DNA from: Canna indica
Taxonomy: Eukaryota; Streptophyta; Magnoliopsida; Zingiberales; Cannaceae
Direction: 5' to 3'
Assembly (NCBI GenBank): GCA_034359265.1
Contig: CP136896.1
Coordinates: 18,259,501 to 18,323,500 of the forward strand
DNA: 64,000 nt
Shown here: positions 10,883-21,559 of the stretch, piece after piece
How positions within the stretch are numbered: the first letter of the stretch is position 1
Layout: each line of letters begins with the position of its first letter
Position numbers and translations under genes: made by a program
The notes under the pieces: model-generated
Databases searched by the model: none
What the model was told of the DNA's origin: nothing
The model's input: only the letters and a program-made list of their open reading frames with translations

Positions 10883-12200
10883 TGATCATATTTACTTCTA
10901 AATATTCGAAAAGGTATAAATTTGCTTTTATTTTTTTTTTAATAAATGCTTTTGTCGTTCAAATTTTAGGTTAAAAATATCACTATTTGTAACGGTTTGA
11001 CAATTTAGGTAATAGTTAATTTGGCAAGAATAAGAGTCATATTTGTTGATAGTATTTGAAAATGTATAAATTTGCTTTAGATATTTTTTTTTTAAATTTT
11101 GAATCATATTTGCTTTTAAAGTATTTAAAAAAGTATAAATTTGTTTTTAATTTTTTTACTTTTTAAAAAATACCATCGTCGTCTAAATTTTGGGTCAAAA
11201 ATTTTTCGTGCCCTCGAGGGATGAGGTATAAATACCAAAATTTTAATCGCCAAAAGATTAAAATATCCCTTGTTGAGTCTAAAATAAGTCATAACTCAAC
11301 TAATAAGTCTGATTCGAGTTTTGCTTGAACCTTCGTATTCATCTCGCACCAAGCAATCCGTCTAAAGACTAATCAAATTTAAATGAATTAATTATCCGTC
11401 TAAAGACTAATCAAATTTAAATGAATTAATTTTCTTTCGCGCAAAAGCCAATCTTCAATTCAAGCCCTCTGGTGTTTTATTTGGTTCATTTCGACGATTA
11501 AATTATTCTGTTGAAATAATTAAATAAGCATTTTAAAAATTTTCAGATATTACAAAGAAGTAGTTGGACATATTTTTAGTACCCCTTAACCGAGTAATTT
11601 TTACAGTCGGTTGAGCTACCTTATTTTCCTTTTCTTATTTTTCCTATCTTTTCAGCTCGTTCAATTTAACGCGTGTTTTAATGGCTTGCAACTAAAAGCT
11701 ATGATATATACAAACTCTGTATGTCGCCCCTAATTAATTTAGGTTGTGAATATATTGGCAGCATAAAATCCAGTGTGGCTTGATAATGTGACTTATTTTA
11801 TTTACCACGTAAGCAATTATTTGCTGACTTGTCAAACCGTTGTAAGTAGTGTTATTTTTGGTCTAAAATTTGGACGGTGAGGGCATTTTTCAAAAAATAA
11901 AAAGTTTAAGGACAAATTTGTACATTTTCGAATACTTTAGGGGTAAATATGATCCAAAATTTAGACCACAAGGACATTTTTCAAAAAAAAAATTTAAGGA
12001 CAAATTTGTACATCTTCGAATACTTTAGGTACAAATATGATCTCTATCATTGCCATGTAAGCAATCTTTTGTTGACTTGTTAAATTATTACATGCAGTGA
12101 TATTTTTGGCCCAAAATTTGGACAACGAGGGTATTTTTATAAAAAAAGAAAGTTTGAGGGCAAATTTGTACATTTTCGAATACTTTAAGGACAAATATGG
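10883..12200. repeat. Multi-armed fold-back repeat
   Basis: The phrase GATCATATTTAC...TATTCGAAAA...TATAAATTTGC...CGTTCAAATTTTAGG occurs on the left (about 10885-11010, again, degraded, 11030-11215). In reverse complement it occurs three times on the right (about 11870-11955, 11955-12035, 12090-12200). Inner sequence also pairs: CGGTTTGACAA near 10990 with TTGTCAAACCG-like sequence near 11830. The layout suggests a TIR element whose arms were duplicated or nested several times. No coding potential. The core 11215-11870 shows nothing recognisable except a tandem duplication at 11357-11432. Confidence 0.6.
11357..11432. repeat. 38-bp tandem duplication
   Basis: Two adjacent, essentially identical 38-bp units begin TCCGTCTAAAGACTAATC, at 11357 and 11395. 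A simple recent duplication inside the fold-back core. Confidence 0.9.
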
Positions 12201-12579
12201 CCCTAAAGGGCAAAAAGTCATCTAAACTTTAGCCTAATTAGCAAAAAAAACCCCACAAACTTTAAAAAGATGAAAAAAATTTTACGGACTATTGAAAAAC
12301 TAGCAAAAAGACTCATATTGTTTTCTTTCCATTAACTTTTTAATAGAATTTCACATCATTATCTTGTGTAAACACTTCATTTGTCAATGTGTAATTTTTT
12401 TTATGTCATATTTAATAGAGTAAATACTTCAAAAAATACGAAATTTGAATATTTTCTTATTTTTAATATAAACTTCTTCCGTTAGCAAAGAAATATACAA
12501 ACTTGAACCTTAACGACGATGATGTGACAAATTTTATCCTACAAGAATTATTATTTTATTATTTTAGTCAATATTATTA

Positions 12580-13039
12580 TTATTTTATTATTAAAAAATT
12601 TTATATTATTATTTTCATCTTCCTTTGCTTTCTACTCGTGCAAGCCTTCCCTCCACTATTTCCTCCCCTCCTTCCTTCCTCACCAAGCTTATCGACTGGG
12701 ACAGCGCTGCTGTATACTCTTTGCTCCTCAGCCACAACTCCTTCATCCTCCTCCTTACTTCGCACCCTTTCTCCTCATGCTCACCATCACAGAACCCACA
12801 CTCCTTGCCCTCTGCAACACCACTATCGCCACCATCATTCCTCTTCTAGCCTCTTGAACGCTCCTTGCTTGCTCCCATCTCAGAGTGATATCTTAACCAA
12901 GTCCGCAATCTCCATTGGATCAATTTCTATTGCCTTATCCAACCACAAGTTTCACTTCGACTCTTTTTATACATCAATCGTCCACTCTCCCTCTTACATT
13001 AGATTATTACTCCTTCAGTCAGAGGACACCAATTCCCCA
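12580..13039 (+). pseudogene. Captured upstream sequence with possible POR promoter
   Basis: A C/T-rich block holds an open frame (12503-13129) whose N-terminal half is just the AT-rich arm, so it is not a credible gene. The part from about 12930 reads like a plant promoter and leader: TTTTTATACAT at 12964-12973 is a TATA-like box about 70 bp ahead of the MALQASF start at 13040, and a CCAACCACAAG phrase lies upstream. The block 12640-12860 (containing LTKLIDWDSAAVYSLLLSH in one frame) could be another captured exon that I do not recognise. Confidence 0.4.
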
Positions 13040-13705
13040 ATGGCTCTTCAGGCTTCTTTCCTTCCCTCAGCATCCCTCTCCAAAGCCCACAAAGAGGCGA
13101 GTCTTGACTCTGCTTTTTCTCTGCATTGAGCTCAGCTGCATTGCATCAGAAGTGAAACATAATTTTTCTTTACAGGGAAAGGCTAATGGTACGTAGTGCT
13201 TTGTGGAAAAAACTTATATGGGCAGCCTACCCATATAAATTTTTATGAATGAGTGGATATAGATTTTGAGCGACTGAACATGGATAGAAAATAACTGTAT
13301 ATGTTTATATCCATTCCTTTTCTATCCATGTTCAGTCGCTTAAAGCTCATATCCACTCATTTATAGGTTTTCTATGAGCAATATGCTCATAAAAGTTGCA
13401 TCCAGCGCGAAGGACTCAGCTTTCTTTGGATTGTCCTTCTCTGACCATAAAAAATCAGACATTAGCGCTTTAGTGTTCACCAAGGTAGCTTCTTCATAGC
13501 TGAATTAGATTTCATATACAGTTGCATTCATGCATATTATTCATTTCGCTATCCTTGGACTTGCATAGACCAAATGCTTCTCTTGGAGTGAGAGCGCAAG
13601 AAACAGTCACAACCCCGACGATCAAACAAGCCGTCACAAACGATAAGAATATGATGAGAAAAGGCAATGTAATTGTGACCGGCGCCTCCTCCGGCCTGGG
13701 ACTCG
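13040..13705 (+). pseudogene. Protochlorophyllide oxidoreductase (POR) 5' gene fragment
   Basis: POR is the light-dependent plastid enzyme that reduces protochlorophyllide. Three pieces lie in gene order: MALQASFLPSASLSKAHKE at 13040 (POR proteins start MALQA...); ASSAKDSAFFGLSFSDHKKS at 13398-13484, matching the middle of the transit peptide; and 13569-13705 with ASLGVRAQETVTTP then MMRKGNVIVTGASSGLGLA, the start of the mature enzyme and the TGxxxGxG NADPH-binding motif. Homology ends right after this motif, so the catalytic YxxxK region is absent. A hairpin insertion splits pieces one and two. It lies inside a long-TIR element, so it is a captured fragment and not the native gene. Confidence 0.75.
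13187..13394. repeat. Hairpin MITE-like insert in the POR fragment
   Basis: 13245-13292 (AATGAGTGGATATAGATTTT...CTGAACATGGATAGAAAA) is the reverse complement, with few mismatches, of 13318-13365 (TTTTCTATCCATGTTCAGTC...ATATCCACTCATT). The arms are about 47 bp around a 25-bp AT-rich loop. It falls between two POR transit-peptide pieces, so it interrupted the gene copy before or after capture. Confidence 0.75.
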
Positions 13706-14257
13706 CCATCGCCAACCTCGCCATCCGCTCTCTCAACGAGAGCGTCCATGCTAGCACGCCGTGCTTTGTGCCGCCCTGCTCTTCTTTGGAGCCCCTCTGC
13801 TCGCAGGCCTTCAGCGCCCACTAGCCCCATCTCCTCGCCTTGACCTTCCACCATTGGGTCCTCTTCCTCCTCTGTGCCTCTCTCCCTATCACCCTGCTCT
13901 GGCTTAACATGTCACACGGCCACTCACCGTGGCCGCCTCACTTGCCATTGCGGTCCACCTCCCTACCAACTACCTTATCGTCGCCCGCCTCTGCCTCGGT
14001 GCGCTCGGTCTCTCGGCGGCCACCATCATCTTCAACGTTGCCCTTCTCCTCTTCCTCCTCCCTCACCACCATGGTGGCATCGTCGTCGAGGAAGAGATCT
14101 CATTGGAGAAGATCATCGAGTTTTTGGAGGCGGCGCTGGTGCCGTTCCTGTGGGCGCTCAAGGACGATAAGCCATGGCGTGAGATGACCTTGTGCAGCGA
14201 AAGGGATGAGAATGTTTACCCCTCGTCGCTTCACATAGATCTAAGGACAAAATTGTA
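13706..14257 (+). pseudogene. Unidentified captured coding fragment fused to POR piece
   Basis: Right after the POR homology the frame continues into unrelated GC-rich sequence. One frame (13929-14258) has a long hydrophobic stretch, NYLIVARLCLGALGLSAATI then IFNVALLLFLL, followed by an acidic/amphipathic EEEISLEKIIEFLEAALVPF segment, and ends at a stop next to the right arm. This looks like part of a small membrane protein from a GC-rich plant gene, but I do not recognise the family. Earlier frames are broken. Confidence 0.45.
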
Positions 14258-14632
14258 ATATAGGCCATGTAGGAAAAGTTACTTGCCACGTCGTCAGTGT
14301 TAAGGTCAAAGTCAGCAAAAATCGTCAAAAATGACGGTACGTGCTAAATGGGATAATAGAATGAAAATTGATTTATTTCTTTGCCAACGAAAGAAGTTTA
14401 TGTTAAAAATGGAAAAATGTTCAAAATTTGGGTATTTTTAAAGTATTTACTCTATTTAATATAATATTTTTTTTAAAAAATAAAAAATATATAAATTATA
14501 TATATATATATATATATAAAATTCTCTCTCTCAACTTGAATTGTGATGCAAATTTTTTTTCATGTTTTTAAAGTTCGTGGGGTCTTTTACTAATTAGGCT
14601 AAAGTTTAGAATTTTTTACCTTTTACCTTTTA

Positions 14633-15365
14633 ATATATATAGAAACATTTTACAGAAAGACTTAATTTTTGTTCACATTATAAGTGTTGCTTGCATTTAT
14701 TCAGGGCTCATATATTTTAACAGCTTTAGCATTATTCCTTGTGCATTTTGATCTATTTACTGGTCCAAAGAGGAGGAGGAAGAAGAAGAGGTGGGAGCAC
14801 CATGGTCCATCCATCCATGACGGGAGTTTTCCCTAGTTGGAGAGGAGGTAGTAGTCAAAAGTGGCAGTTGAAGTAGCAAAAGTAGAAGAAGTAGGGAAGA
14901 AGAAGACAAGAGGGAAAAAGAGGTGAGACCATATATATAGAGGGTAATTAGAAAAAAAATTTCATAAAGTTTCGCTAAATTTTAAGTTCTACTCATGTTT
15001 TCATAATGGACCCACGACTAGGCGGCCGCGTATGAAGCCGTTAGCCACATGAGCGTCGTTTTCCTCCACATTAGCATTTTTGAGACAACGCTTGACGAAT
15101 TGGTAGATGACATCAACGGATGAAAACTATATGCATCTACAGGAGAATTTTGAAAATGCGGGTAGAAAAATCTAGCGAATCTTTGTGATTTGTTAGTCTA
15201 TTTTCCCTAATACAATTTAATTATTATTTATAGAAATATAATATAAGTATATAAATTGATAAAACCAAATTGTACTTATCGTCTTGGTCAAATAAGATTT
15301 TGCGGGTTAAGTGAGGTGAAACCTGATACAAAACATCGTATGCAGGGTGGGCTAAGGGGGCATGT
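14633..15365. other. Intergenic, no gene recognised
   Basis: It contains a purine-rich GAGGAGGAGGAAGAAGAAG tract (14770-14800) and a second GAAGAAGAAG tract (14885-14925) but no coherent ORF. The last five bases, CATGT, are the left target duplication of the gypsy LTR that follows. Confidence 0.6.
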
Positions 15366-15539
15366 TGTAATACCTACGAAAAAAATATAAAAAAATTAAT
15401 TAATTCTATTTTGGCTTCAGTGAGAAAGTCGGAATGCGCGTCGTAGTGGACCGAGTAAATCTAGAGGCCGTGATTATGAGTATGTGTTGGTGAAATGACA
15501 TACACTAGACTAGAGGGGGAGGGGGAGGGGGGGGAGGGA

Positions 15540-15569
15540 CACTAGTAGAAAAATGAGCATCAGCAACGG
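15540..15569. repeat. Extra CACTA left terminus (30 bp)
   Basis: CACTAGTAGAAAAATGAGCA starts at 15540 and continues to CAGCAACGG. It repeats, with one difference, the real CACTA end that starts 47 bp further on at 15587. The pair is separated by a G-run. It is not followed by element interior. Confidence 0.9.
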
Positions 15570-15586
15570 GAGAGGGGGGGGGGGGG

Positions 15587-15945
15587 CACTAGTAGAAAAA
15601 TGGGCATCAGCAACGGCATCAGTCGTTGCTGAGCCGTTGCTGAAGCGCATCAGCAACGGCCGAGCCGTTGCAATGGAGCTATGACAGAAAGTCGCGTTGC
15701 TGATAACTTAGCAACGGCTCCGCAACGACTGCTCGGGCCGTTGCTAAAAATATTATCAGCAACGGTTTTGCCACGGACCCGGAGCCGTTGCTGATAACAT
15801 TAATAGCAACGACCGCTGAGTCCGTAGCAACGCCGTTAGTAAAATCCCGTCGCTAAGCCGTTGCTGTAGGTCATCAGCAACGGCTTTCGATACACTTTTA
15901 GCAACGGCTTTCCCACGGACGGCCGTGGGAAAGCCGTTGCTGATG
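15587..15945. repeat. Left subterminal repeat region of the CACTA
   Basis: More than a dozen copies of CAGCAACGGC or its reverse GCCGTTGCTG lie in both orientations. In En/Spm such arrays are binding sites for the element-encoded TNPA protein (known for the family; not shown here). It ends in a perfect hairpin at 15900-15941. Confidence 0.85.
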
Positions 15946-15950
15946 ATGTG

Positions 15951-16231
15951 AACCTGGTAATGAAAAAATTTAAAATTCCAAATTTCCATTGATACATTGA
16001 TACATTATCTGATACATAACTCACACACCCATACACTCATACACACATTCATTCACACATCACAAACACACCAAGATATACATCAAAACAATTATATTTA
16101 TATTGATAATTATCCACGATAGTATAAAAACAATTCAAATGCAAAATTGAAGTATCAATATCTCAGTAACAAAGTCAATATAAATTAAACAAGTTCAATA
16201 TCTCAGTAACAAAGTCAATATAAACAAAATC
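15951..16231. other. CACTA 3' flank of second gene
   Basis: AT-rich noncoding sequence between the subterminal repeats and the stop codon at 16232, likely the 3' UTR. It contains an ACACACCCATACACTCATAC tract and a direct duplication of CAATATCTCAGTAACAAAGT (about 16157 and 16197). Confidence 0.6.
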
Positions 16232-17767
16232 TCACGATGACGATGGAGGATGGCCTGGATCATATGGCGGGGTCTGGAGTGCTTGAGTGTACACCGGCGT
16301 GGACTGACTCGAGGATGATGGATTAGATGATGCCGAAGAGATGCCTGCTTCGGGATGACCTGACATGTTGCGTACTATAGATTGTATATCCGCCATCATC
16401 TGACTCTAGCGCTCCATTATCTCAGTCGGACGCGCGACCGTGTCCTCTAGAGTCCTTATTCTGCTACTATGATCATAACTGGATCTAGAGGTGGACGGCC
16501 GCTCACCAGCGACCGGAGGGGTCGGTGCCCCAAGTGGCCCTAGTACGGCTCGCGCATGACCACTATCTGCGAAGCCATATACGCGGCCATGGTCCCAGCC
16601 ACCTGCGGCCTCGACCCACGTTGCTGCGTCAAAGTCCTCGGGGGTACCCCCGTGCTGCACCACCGTCTGGTTGTAGGTCTCCTACTCGAGTTTGATTTTT
16701 TGTTTAAAATTTATCATAAAACTTAAATTATAAATATATAATGAATAATTTAAACAAATATATAGTTACCATAATGTATGCAGTGCGGTTGTCGATGTAC
16801 TCCCCCGTCCCATGTGCTTGACGGTGAGTCCGCTCAAACGCCGCCATCGGGGAGGGTCGCTGGACAGTCCCGTCATCCGACACCGTCGTCTACATTTACA
16901 AAACAAATACATTAATTAGTACATATAGTAACAAATAAAATATATAATTAAAAGATATACTTACCATACGGTTCGCGTGCACTGCAAATGCAACAGAGCC
17001 GCCGGTGTGACGCGCTGCTCCCCTCGACATGCGGTTTCTAGCCGCATTCCGAGAAACCTCCTGCCATCGATCCGTCGACCATATTCTCACGAGCTGGTCC
17101 CATATATCCGGAGTAATCCAATCGGGGCCGTATCCCCGAGTCTCCTCGATGTTAGTGGTTCCAGCTCAGGCCATCGCCCGGGACCGAGCCTGCCCCAGCT
17201 GCCCGTTGTACCTCGCACGGGAAATAGCCTCCCAGGCAGCGTAAATGAATGGCCTTTGGTCCTCGGCCCATGTAAAGCGAGCCTGCAAAATAATAATATC
17301 AGTACCAATATTAATCATATGCATGTAAAAAATAAAATAATACGTGCCTCAAACTCGCGCCATAACATGTCGACGTGCTCGCTAGGCACGTGAGACCACG
17401 TAGGCCATGCCCCGTGCATGTATCGTCGAATAGTAGAAGAAATGCTCCTCGGCACTTCTTCTTGCTCGAACCCGCACAACAAAAATAAAATTTAATATTA
17501 TATTATGATATAATGAATTTGTAATGATTCATAATTCATGATATATTACCGCTCCCCAATCACGCTAATAAATCTACGTGACTCTGTGGCTGGTGGAGGT
17601 TGCCACCTGTTCGGCCCGCATGGCCGCCTGCGTCTGGATGTACTAGCCTCGGAAGTATCATCCGCATGAGGATCAGCAACAGGAGGATCAGCAGCATGAG
17701 TAAGTGCTGGAGTCTCACCGATCGGAGTCTTCGAAGCTCTCCTGCGTCGATAACCATGACCAGACAT
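16232..17767 (-). pseudogene. CACTA second gene, Transposase_24 (TNPA-like)
   Basis: Five exons by splice signals, approximately 17767-17550, 17466-17344, 17284-16967, 16890-16770, 16690-16232. Exon 1 is basic and Pro/Arg-rich (MSGHGYRRRRASKTP). Exons 2-3 hold the conserved core: TWSHVPSEHVDMLWREFE, PDIWDQLVRIWSTDRWQEVS and RNAARNRMSRGAARHTGGSV. The last exon has AAGGWDHGRVYGFADSGHAR and a Ser/Pro tail. This matches the Ptta/En/Spm accessory family (PF03004), the counterpart of TNPA, which binds subterminal repeats. A TAG at about 16406 interrupts MER-SQMM in the last exon; the rest is open. It lies immediately downstream of the transposase in the same orientation. Confidence 0.8.
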
Positions 17768-17842
17768 ATTTGTCGAACAGACATATAATCAGATTATTGT
17801 ATAAATAGTAGGGATATATTTAAGAAAATATATACTTCACAA

Positions 17843-20800
17843 TTATTCCTCATCATTTGAATAATAGTCTTTGAATTCTTCTTCTTCTTCCTCTTCTTCC
17901 TCTTCTTCATCTTCTTCATCTCCAGCTTCCTCAATTTCATGATCGTCATCATCAGCATATTCAACTTCTAATTGAATTGACGTTGTGTCTGCATCCTCGA
18001 GTATTGGAATAATACGATCTACAGCAGGAGGATCATTTTTCTTGATAGAAACCATGTGTCATATTAGGTATCAGCTCATTTTCTCCTACTATCGGATCAA
18101 TTTTTCCTCTACCTTTTGTCTTACAGACTACACGCCAATCTGCTCTATCTTTATTTCGAGCCGGATACTTCGCGTAATATACTTGTTCGGCTTGTGATGC
18201 CAATATAAAAGGCTCATTTGCTGCCAATTTCGATTTGTAATTAACCTCAACAAGTTTGTATTTTGGATGAACTTTCATGCCCCTTTCTGTTGTATCGAAC
18301 CAATGACATCTAAATAGGATCACTGATTTCAAGCCGAAGTAGTGCAACTCTATCACTTCTTCCACCAGTCCATAAAAATCCATATCACATTCAACATAGG
18401 TTGTCCCTTTCATGCAGACCCCAACAAATGAATATTCAACCGTGTGAAATTTATACCTGTTAACAAAATATCCGCTATAGCACGACACAAGTCGCGACGG
18501 TCCACTAACAAACTCAAATATTCTTTCATCTATTTTAGCTCTGTGATCTTTGTTGTAAGTCTGAAATAGGGAAATCACGATTTTGTAATCTCTCCAATTC
18601 TTGATCGTTGTGAATAGAGTATTTTTGCACCATCTCAATGTCAAATATTTCAATGAATTGTTCAATCTCTGGACAATTGAGTAATACATACAAGTGTGCC
18701 AAATGATACTCTTCATCGCTTAAGTGTCGAGATGGACGAGAACCAAAAGCACTACCAGAGTGACAAAATATATTTAAACGTCCATCTGAATGTCGAACAC
18801 CCCCGTCGTCGTTACGTGGAAGACGATCAAATCTTGTCTGTACTGTCGATTCAAAGTAAAATGAGCAGAATGTTGAAATTTCTTGGATGATATACGATTC
18901 AGATATTGATCCTTCAACAGCTGCGGTGTTCTTTACTTTTTTCTTCAGACGATTCATGTATCTTTCAAATAAGTACATCCACCGATATTGAACGAGGCCA
19001 CCAACTCGTGCCTCGTATGCCAAGTGTATCGGTAGATGCTCCATCGAGTCAAAAAATGCAGGAGGGAAAAACTGCTCCAGCTTGCATATGATTTCAACAA
19101 TATTATTTTCAAGTGTTGACATATCTTCGACTCGAAGGACATTTGCACAGATGTTTCTAAAAAACATACTTAATTCAATCAACGAACCCCAAATATTATC
19201 AGGTAGAAGATCTCGAAATGCGATCGGAAGTAATCTCTGCATGAATACATGACAATCATGGCTCTTCATCCCTGATATTTTGCAATCATCGACGTTCACA
19301 CATCGAGATAAGTTTGAAGCATATCCATCGGATAATCTGAGTTCTTTTACCCATTGACAAACATCTTTGATCTGTTGTTTATTTAACACATATGGGGCCT
19401 TCGGTTTCAGATATCGTCCGTTGACCTCTTGTAACTCCAACTCTGGTCTTTTACAGAGTATTTTCATATCATGTCGGGCTTTGACATTATCTTTAGTTTT
19501 TCCGGAAATATCCATCAAAGTGTTGAAAATATTATCAAACACATTTTTTTCAATGTGCATAACATCTAAATTATGTCGAATCAATAATGAACTCCAAAAG
19601 GGCAATTCCCAAAAGATACTTTTTTTCACCCAGTTGTGTGTTTGGCCAAAACCTGACACTCTTTCATTGCGACCAAATACTATATCTGGAAGTGTTGAAA
19701 CACGTGCTAACATTTGTTCACCAGACAACATCTGTGGTGGCCCATCTCTTTCGACTCTGCCCTTAGTAAATTTATTACGATTCCTTCGATACTGATGATT
19801 AATCGGTAGGAATCGACGATGACAATCAAAGAATGAGATTTTTCGTCCGTTCTGAAGACTGATTGATTTAGAGTGTTCCATACAATACAAACAAGAGAGT
19901 CGGCCGTGAGTGCTCCAACCCGACAACATGCCGTACGCCGGGAAATCATTGATTGTCCACAAGACCGCAGCCTTTAAATTGAAGTTTTGCTTCCGATGAC
20001 AATCAAAAGTGACAGCTCCCTCAGTCCACAATATTTTCAATTCATCTATCAAGGGTCTGAGAAATATGTCAATTTCTTTTCGCGGACTCTTAGGACCCGG
20101 AATAATCATCGAAAGATAAATAAATTCATCTTTCATGCACATTGACGGTGGCAAATTATAAACTGTCAGCAGCACTGGCCAAACTGAATATGGAGTTGCA
20201 GAATGTCCAAACAGATTAAAACCATCTGTGCACAATCCCAATCTGATATTTCTAGTATCCCTAGCAAATGAAGGATAACATGTATCCAAATGTTTCCATG
20301 CTTCACTGTCAGATGGATGAGTCATTACTGTATCATCACGACTTCTTGCATGCCAACTCATGTAGGGGCTGTCTTTTCCGACATGAATAATCTTTGAAGT
20401 CTCGGTGTTAGTGGAAAATACCGAAGCACCTTATATGGGATATTTTTCAGTCGGACCGATTTCTTCTCCTTGTAACGAGGATGTTGACATACAGGGCATT
20501 TATCCAACTGCACATTTTCTTTATAATATAAAATGCAGTTATTTTGGCACACGTGTATTTTTTCGTACCCAAGCCCCAATTTTCTCATTAGCTTTTTAGT
20601 CTTATAAAAAGTTGGCTCAAACTTGTTATCAGTAGGCAACATTCCATTAATCAATCCAGCAATCCGATCATACGCAACTCCGCTGATTTTACAATCGGCC
20701 TTGATGTTTAAGAGCTGTGTCATTGCTGAAAACCTAGTGTATTTAGGATAATTCTCATACAAAGGTTCATCGGCAACTTTCAACATCTCGTAAAATTCTG

Positions 20801-21326
20801 CAGCTTCTTTATTCGGTAATTCAATCTCTACCGCAGTTTGTACTTGTGTGATATCAACCGCTGTAGTATCTGGTGGGACTGATGTCTGAAGAACTGGCCG
20901 ATCAACATTATCATTCAGGTGGAATTGACCCCCAAGACTATCAAGTATCATAGTTCTATAGGGATTACATTGACTGGATGAAGAAGCACCAGCAGAGGAA
21001 GATTCACCATATGTCTGAACGACAGGATTGCTCGACGTCCCGACTTCGCGTGACTCCCCGTGACAAGTTCATAGAAAATATTTTGGTGCAAATCCTTTGG
21101 TATATAGATGCAGAGTGACAGTCTCCCGATCCAAAAATTGTCCATTTGAACAAATGCGGCATGGACATCGGATTTGATCACCCATGCTAACGAAATTCCG
21201 ATTCGAATAGGCGAAATTTAGGAAGTACGTTACGCCTAATCGAAACTCATTCGTTAAAGCTCCACGATCAAGACGTCGGTACATCCAACTTCGATCAGCC
21301 GACATGATTCTGTCAATCAATGACAA
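17843..21326 (-). pseudogene. CACTA transposase (TNPD/TNP2-like), broken
   Basis: Domains along the minus strand: transposase-associated domain (MSADRSWMYRRLDRGALTNE... and CPCRICSNGQF, from 21305); Transposase_21 core (about 20600-19550) with LGLCTDGFNLFG and HNLDVMHIEKNVFDN; DUF4218-like block (about 19270-18850; IWGSLIELSMFFRNICA); DUF4216-like block (about 18540-18050; GPSRLVSCYSGYFVNRYKFH); and an acidic tail with a run of Glu (to 17843). Breaks: an in-frame TGA at about 21069, a frame change at 20358-20361, another near 18540-18560 and another near 18033-18055. The product would cut the CACTA ends, but this copy cannot make it. About 1,150 codons in total, normal for the family. Confidence 0.9.
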
Positions 21327-21391
21327 TTTCTTTGGTTAATGTCTTTAGGTGAGATTGTCCTATTCCATTCGAGATTTATGTTATTTATATT

Positions 21392-21556
21392 GCACTAAGT
21401 ACTTATTTTAACCGTTAACTTCATTCTAAATTTCGGCAGCATCTCCCTACAGTTCTCCGAATACGCATATCATCTGGGCGCGTATCGGAGAACAAGAGAG
21501 ATGTTGCCGAAATTTAGAATAATTAGTTAACAGTTAAAATAAAAACGTAAGTGCAG
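21392..21556. repeat. Long hairpin ahead of the CACTA transposase
   Basis: About 75-bp arms: the left arm (21392-21466, including AACCGTTAAC, TTCTAAATTTCGGCA and GTTCTCCGAATACGC) pairs with the right arm (21477-21556, including GCGTATCGGAGAAC, TTGCCGAAATTTAGAA and GTTAACAGTTAAAATAA). The loop is about 10 bp. It lies about 70-230 bp upstream of the transposase start codon. Confidence 0.8.
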
Positions 21557-21559
21557 TAC

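Larger units (their letters stand above)
12207..14632. mobile_element. Long-TIR element carrying host gene fragments (Pack-type)
   Basis: About 340-bp arms: the left, 12207-12548, pairs with the reverse complement of 14255-14632. Shared phrases include CTAAACTTTAGCCTAATTAG near the ends and CCTTAAC...GATGTGRCAA near the inner edges. Between the arms the DNA becomes GC-rich and coding-like, containing a POR gene fragment and an unidentified second fragment. Long TIRs around exon pieces are the hallmark of Pack-MULEs, though no clear 9-bp duplication was found, so the superfamily is inferred. No transposase is present. A (TA)n tract lies in the right arm near 14497-14518. Confidence 0.7.

Noticed and set aside
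12503..13129. Open frame of 208 codons as a host gene
   Set aside because: Its first third is the AT-rich terminal arm of a transposable element and the rest is low-complexity Ser/Pro/His; only the last 30 codons resemble a known protein (POR start), in a captured fragment.
15505..15586. G-runs as a functional G-quadruplex
   Set aside because: G-runs occur at this position in every LTR of the copia family as a length-variable tract; no independent sign of function, and assembly error is possible.
20358..20361. Programmed frameshift or translational coupling in the CACTA transposase
   Set aside because: TNPD-type genes are not known to use it, and other lesions (an internal TGA and further shifts) show the gene is simply decayed.
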